From: Gammaproteobacteria bacterium
GTDB lineage: Bacteria > Pseudomonadota > Gammaproteobacteria > UBA6429 > Thiohalophilaceae
Length of the DNA stretch: 64,000 nucleotides
Assembly: GCA_016194635.1 (NCBI GenBank)
Contig: JACQBC010000033.1
Span: 62,001-126,000 of the forward strand
Direction of reading: 5' to 3'
Position numbers and translations under genes: made by a program. Positions 61,928 through 64,000 of the stretch are shown piece by piece; within the stretch, counting starts at the first letter, position 1, and every line of letters begins with the position of its first letter. The notes under the pieces were generated by a model. It worked only from the letters and a program-made list of their open reading frames with translations, was not told the origin of the DNA and ran no database searches.

Positions 61928-62404
61928 TTAACCGTTTGTTGTGGATTTGGCGCCCATTTTCCAGACACCAACAACCGCTGCCGCCACAGTAAGCAAGACG
62001 TTTACCGCTCCAAAGATGGATTCTTGCCTGTACGCGGCCTGGTACTCCGGAAGGAGTTGACCTTGGGCCAGAGAACGGGTGGCTATTTCGGTTGCCGCGG
62101 TTACAGCGGGCACAATGAAAAAATAGGCGTTCATAATCACCAATGTGATCAGCAGTAGTTTGAGCTGGAAAAACCGCTGTTTCACGCCATACCGTTTATA
62201 GCCCATCCAAACACCGGTAATGGCGAGTACCCACATGCCGGGGAGTGTCAGGGCATGGGTGCCAGTGCTAATGATTTTTCGTCCAAAAGCAATGTTCTCC
62301 AAGTTGGCGCCTTCGATAAGGGTCGAGATGACAATGAATGTGAGAATACTGCCGAGAAAAATTACCAGTCCGGCAAAGTGAGCCAATTTGAGTCCTCGAA
62401 GCAT
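61928..62404 (-). CDS. DUF2269-like integral membrane protein
   Basis: A protein of about 158 aa with four helices: LKLAHFAGLVIFLGSILTFIVISTL, a middle ALTLPGMWVLAITGVWMGYKRY, LLLITLVIMNAYFFIVPAV and SIFGAVNVLLTVAAAVVGVWK. The pattern of DUF2269-type membrane proteins is met. It is 55 bases from the sigma gene and on the same strand, so it could be controlled by it. ATG 62404 has AAGGAG upstream. Confidence 0.78.
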   Translation of the reverse strand: MLRGLKLAHFAGLVIFLGSILTFIVISTLIEGANLENIAFGRKIISTGTHALTLPGMWVLAITGVWMGYKRYGVKQRFFQLKLLLITLVIMNAYFFIVPAVTAATEIATRSLAQGQLLPEYQAAYRQESIFGAVNVLLTVAAAVVGVWKMGAKSTTNG

Positions 62405-62587
62405 GGTGGTTCTCCTTGTTATTGATATGGCCAAGTCCCGGATGTGCTGCACCCGCCAATGAAATGCCATGCAACACAGCGCGTTGTCCCAGCTGTCCGT
62501 GCCTGCCGGTTGTTGCGGATTTCGCGCTCACAGAGGCACGGATACAGCATAAAGCAATATGAACGAGCCTACCAGTTCAGATATTAA

Positions 62588-63991
62588 TTATAGTTCGCAA
62601 TGTTGGGTGGAGTCCGCGTTCTGGCGATAAACTCCTGTTTTGCCTGCAACGGGCTGTAAGTCATATGTACAATCGCCCAGAGGCGGAAAGTTTGGAAACC
62701 CCGCGGCCTTAAACGCGGCAATACTGTTTTTTAAATTTTCTTGAGTTGGCTTGAAGTGACCGCTGTCATTTGTAATCCATTGAATATCGCCATTAATCAC
62801 TTGAATTGTACCGGCGCCGATGACCTTAATTGTTTGTTGAGCCGTTGATCCAGGCTCTGAGTTTGGAGAGGGTAATCCAGCAATGGACCCCATCAATATC
62901 CCGGCGTGTGTGGTTAGCCTTGGTTTAGCACAATTGGCTGTAGAATCACCTTCAGGAATGGTTTGACCGACGCAATTAGCCGACCCCCGTACCTGAATGT
63001 ATCTACCGTCAACGTTGACCAAATAGATTCTAGTATCTCTGGCATCAATAACATATAAGGTTTCTCTATTAGGGCTGCCAGTCCAAGTATTTACCAATGT
63101 ATGGGTTGACTTATAATACGCTTTGCCATTGCTGAATATAACTTCATACGCGGAGAGGGCATTATTTGGAATACCTTTTTCACAGTTTTGTTTATTAAGC
63201 CATGATTCACACACACCATTCGCTACAGTGCCATTGTCGTTATATTCCTGGAAAACAACGAAAGCTTTACATATCTGATTAGAAGCACAGGTTTGTGGGG
63301 CTGTGCAGATACCATTGGTGTTAATAGATAGTCCGGAGTTACAAGAGTAGCGCGACTGTTCGCACGCGCAAGATTCTTTAATGCAACAGAAATTGAATGG
63401 GAAGTAAACGCAAACCTCTTTCGTGCATTGCGAACATGGAGGCTGACCATTAGCTCCGCAGTTCGCGCTGGCGACCGTAAGTATTCGCTTGAAATGTGGC
63501 GAGGTGCCGCCGGTTAACGCAGCCGTTTGGCCTCTACTTTGAGCGATATCTGCCGAGGTGATCGTATAACCTTTGCTAGCCGCGGCTGCAATCAGCTGTT
63601 CATCTGTTGAAGCGGAGCGCAAGGCGCTCATTAGACTATGATTATTTACCGCAGCATCCAACAGCCGGTTCATCGCTGCATTGTAGGTTGGCTGATTTGG
63701 CGCCGGTGGTAATATACACGTTATTATTAAGTAGGGAGAGCTGATAGTAACATTAGCGAAGTTGAACCAAGGTTGATTTTTATCTGCACAAAGCGGTTTG
63801 CCGGCACTATGTTCAACGTTAGGATCAAGTAGTTGGTTTGCGCCGTTGCCGAAGGGAGCGGCCGTTCCATAATTTTTTACACCGTCAGTCCATGATGCTT
63901 GCCCAGCGGTACTGGTTGGCCATAAAACATAATTCGCAGCCGTTCCATTGTTAGTCATTTGAGGAACATGTAAATCGGCCCAAGTTAACAC
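62588..63991 (-). CDS. Cysteine-rich protein with a Nif11-like segment, partial at the right edge
   Basis: At least 467 aa, open to the window's right end, so the true start probably lies outside. A segment about 105-155 (MNRLLDAAVNNHSLMSALRSASTDEQLIAAAASKGYTITSADIAQS) follows the Nif11-type pattern of helix, then ELIALAA.KGY.IT..D. After it comes a Cys-rich stretch (CGANGQPPCSQCTKEVCVYFPFNFCCIKESCACEQ) with about 12 Cys in 50 residues, then a beta-rich C-terminal half with more Cys. No signal is visible because the N-terminus is missing. I cannot name it. Confidence 0.6.
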   Translation of the reverse strand: MLTWADLHVPQMTNNGTAANYVLWPTSTAGQASWTDGVKNYGTAAPFGNGANQLLDPNVEHSAGKPLCADKNQPWFNFANVTISSPYLIITCILPPAPNQPTYNAAMNRLLDAAVNNHSLMSALRSASTDEQLIAAAASKGYTITSADIAQSRGQTAALTGGTSPHFKRILTVASANCGANGQPPCSQCTKEVCVYFPFNFCCIKESCACEQSRYSCNSGLSINTNGICTAPQTCASNQICKAFVVFQEYNDNGTVANGVCESWLNKQNCEKGIPNNALSAYEVIFSNGKAYYKSTHTLVNTWTGSPNRETLYVIDARDTRIYLVNVDGRYIQVRGSANCVGQTIPEGDSTANCAKPRLTTHAGILMGSIAGLPSPNSEPGSTAQQTIKVIGAGTIQVINGDIQWITNDSGHFKPTQENLKNSIAAFKAAGFPNFPPLGDCTYDLQPVAGKTGVYRQNADSTQHCEL

Positions 63992-64000
63992 TATAGCCGC

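Overview
This 64 kb window looks like a chromosomal segment of a proteobacterium, most likely a gammaproteobacterium. The main evidence is the macromolecular-synthesis block rpsU-yqeY-dnaG-rpoD with tsaD divergent from rpsU and a CAU-anticodon tRNA (tRNA-Ile2 type) just downstream of rpoD, as in Escherichia coli. The housekeeping block (about 14.6-20.5 kb) is embedded in accessory DNA. No integrase, transposase gene, CRISPR array or rRNA was seen.

Layout. 0.4-1.8 kb: a small exported protein and an orphan NarL/FixJ response regulator. 1.8-5.8 kb: a mercury/metal locus of two divergent operons, merC-merA on the minus strand and thioredoxin, double CcdA-like membrane protein and MerR-family regulator on the plus strand; both promoters carry MerR-type long spacers. 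5.9-14.5 kb: a tightly packed four-gene plus-strand operon (XRE-ImmA/IrrE regulator, MazF-like toxin, unknown 707-aa protein, 1619-aa DEAH helicase with DUF1998 and several Cys4 clusters), the best candidate for an uncharacterised anti-phage system. 14.6-20.5 kb: tRNA, rpoD, dnaG, yqeY, rpsU, tsaD.

20.6-29.0 kb: an HD-GYP c-di-GMP phosphodiesterase, a DUF2442/DUF4160 pair in which DUF4160 is frameshifted, a divergent lipoprotein/membrane protein/winged-helix module under a regular four-hexamer operator, and a zinc-type ABC uptake operon with outer membrane barrel, binding protein and permease but no ATPase gene.

29-44 kb: a patchwork of small accessory genes (HxlR, ArsR with AHSA1, NTF2-like, SRPBCC, TfoX-like, methyltransferases, GFA, CDF exporter, MFS pump, cupin, CMD) seeded with four copies and one solo end of a 125-135 bp palindromic element. 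Several copies abut truncated genes (DUF1697, an EamA/DMT permease, a membrane protein start), so this zone is decaying or rearranging.

44-48 kb: a GGDEF-EAL protein with an altered EAL site and small membrane or exported proteins. 48.4-55.2 kb: an extracellular electron transfer locus. A NapC/CymA-type tetrahaem quinol dehydrogenase and a cytochrome c4 on the plus strand face an MtrB/PioB barrel, an MtrA/DmsE decahaem cytochrome, a monohaem lipoprotein and a PKD-containing four-haem protein on the minus strand. Both arms have FNR-type boxes upstream, so they probably form one oxygen-controlled route across the envelope, for metal reduction or Fe(II) oxidation.

55-64 kb: 3-methyladenine glycosylase, an old yellow enzyme with TetR regulator and paired operators, three YCII/DGPF proteins, an ECF sigma factor, a DUF2269-like membrane protein, and a Cys-rich protein with a Nif11-like segment running off the right edge.

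Functional names rest on motifs read by eye; no database search was possible.
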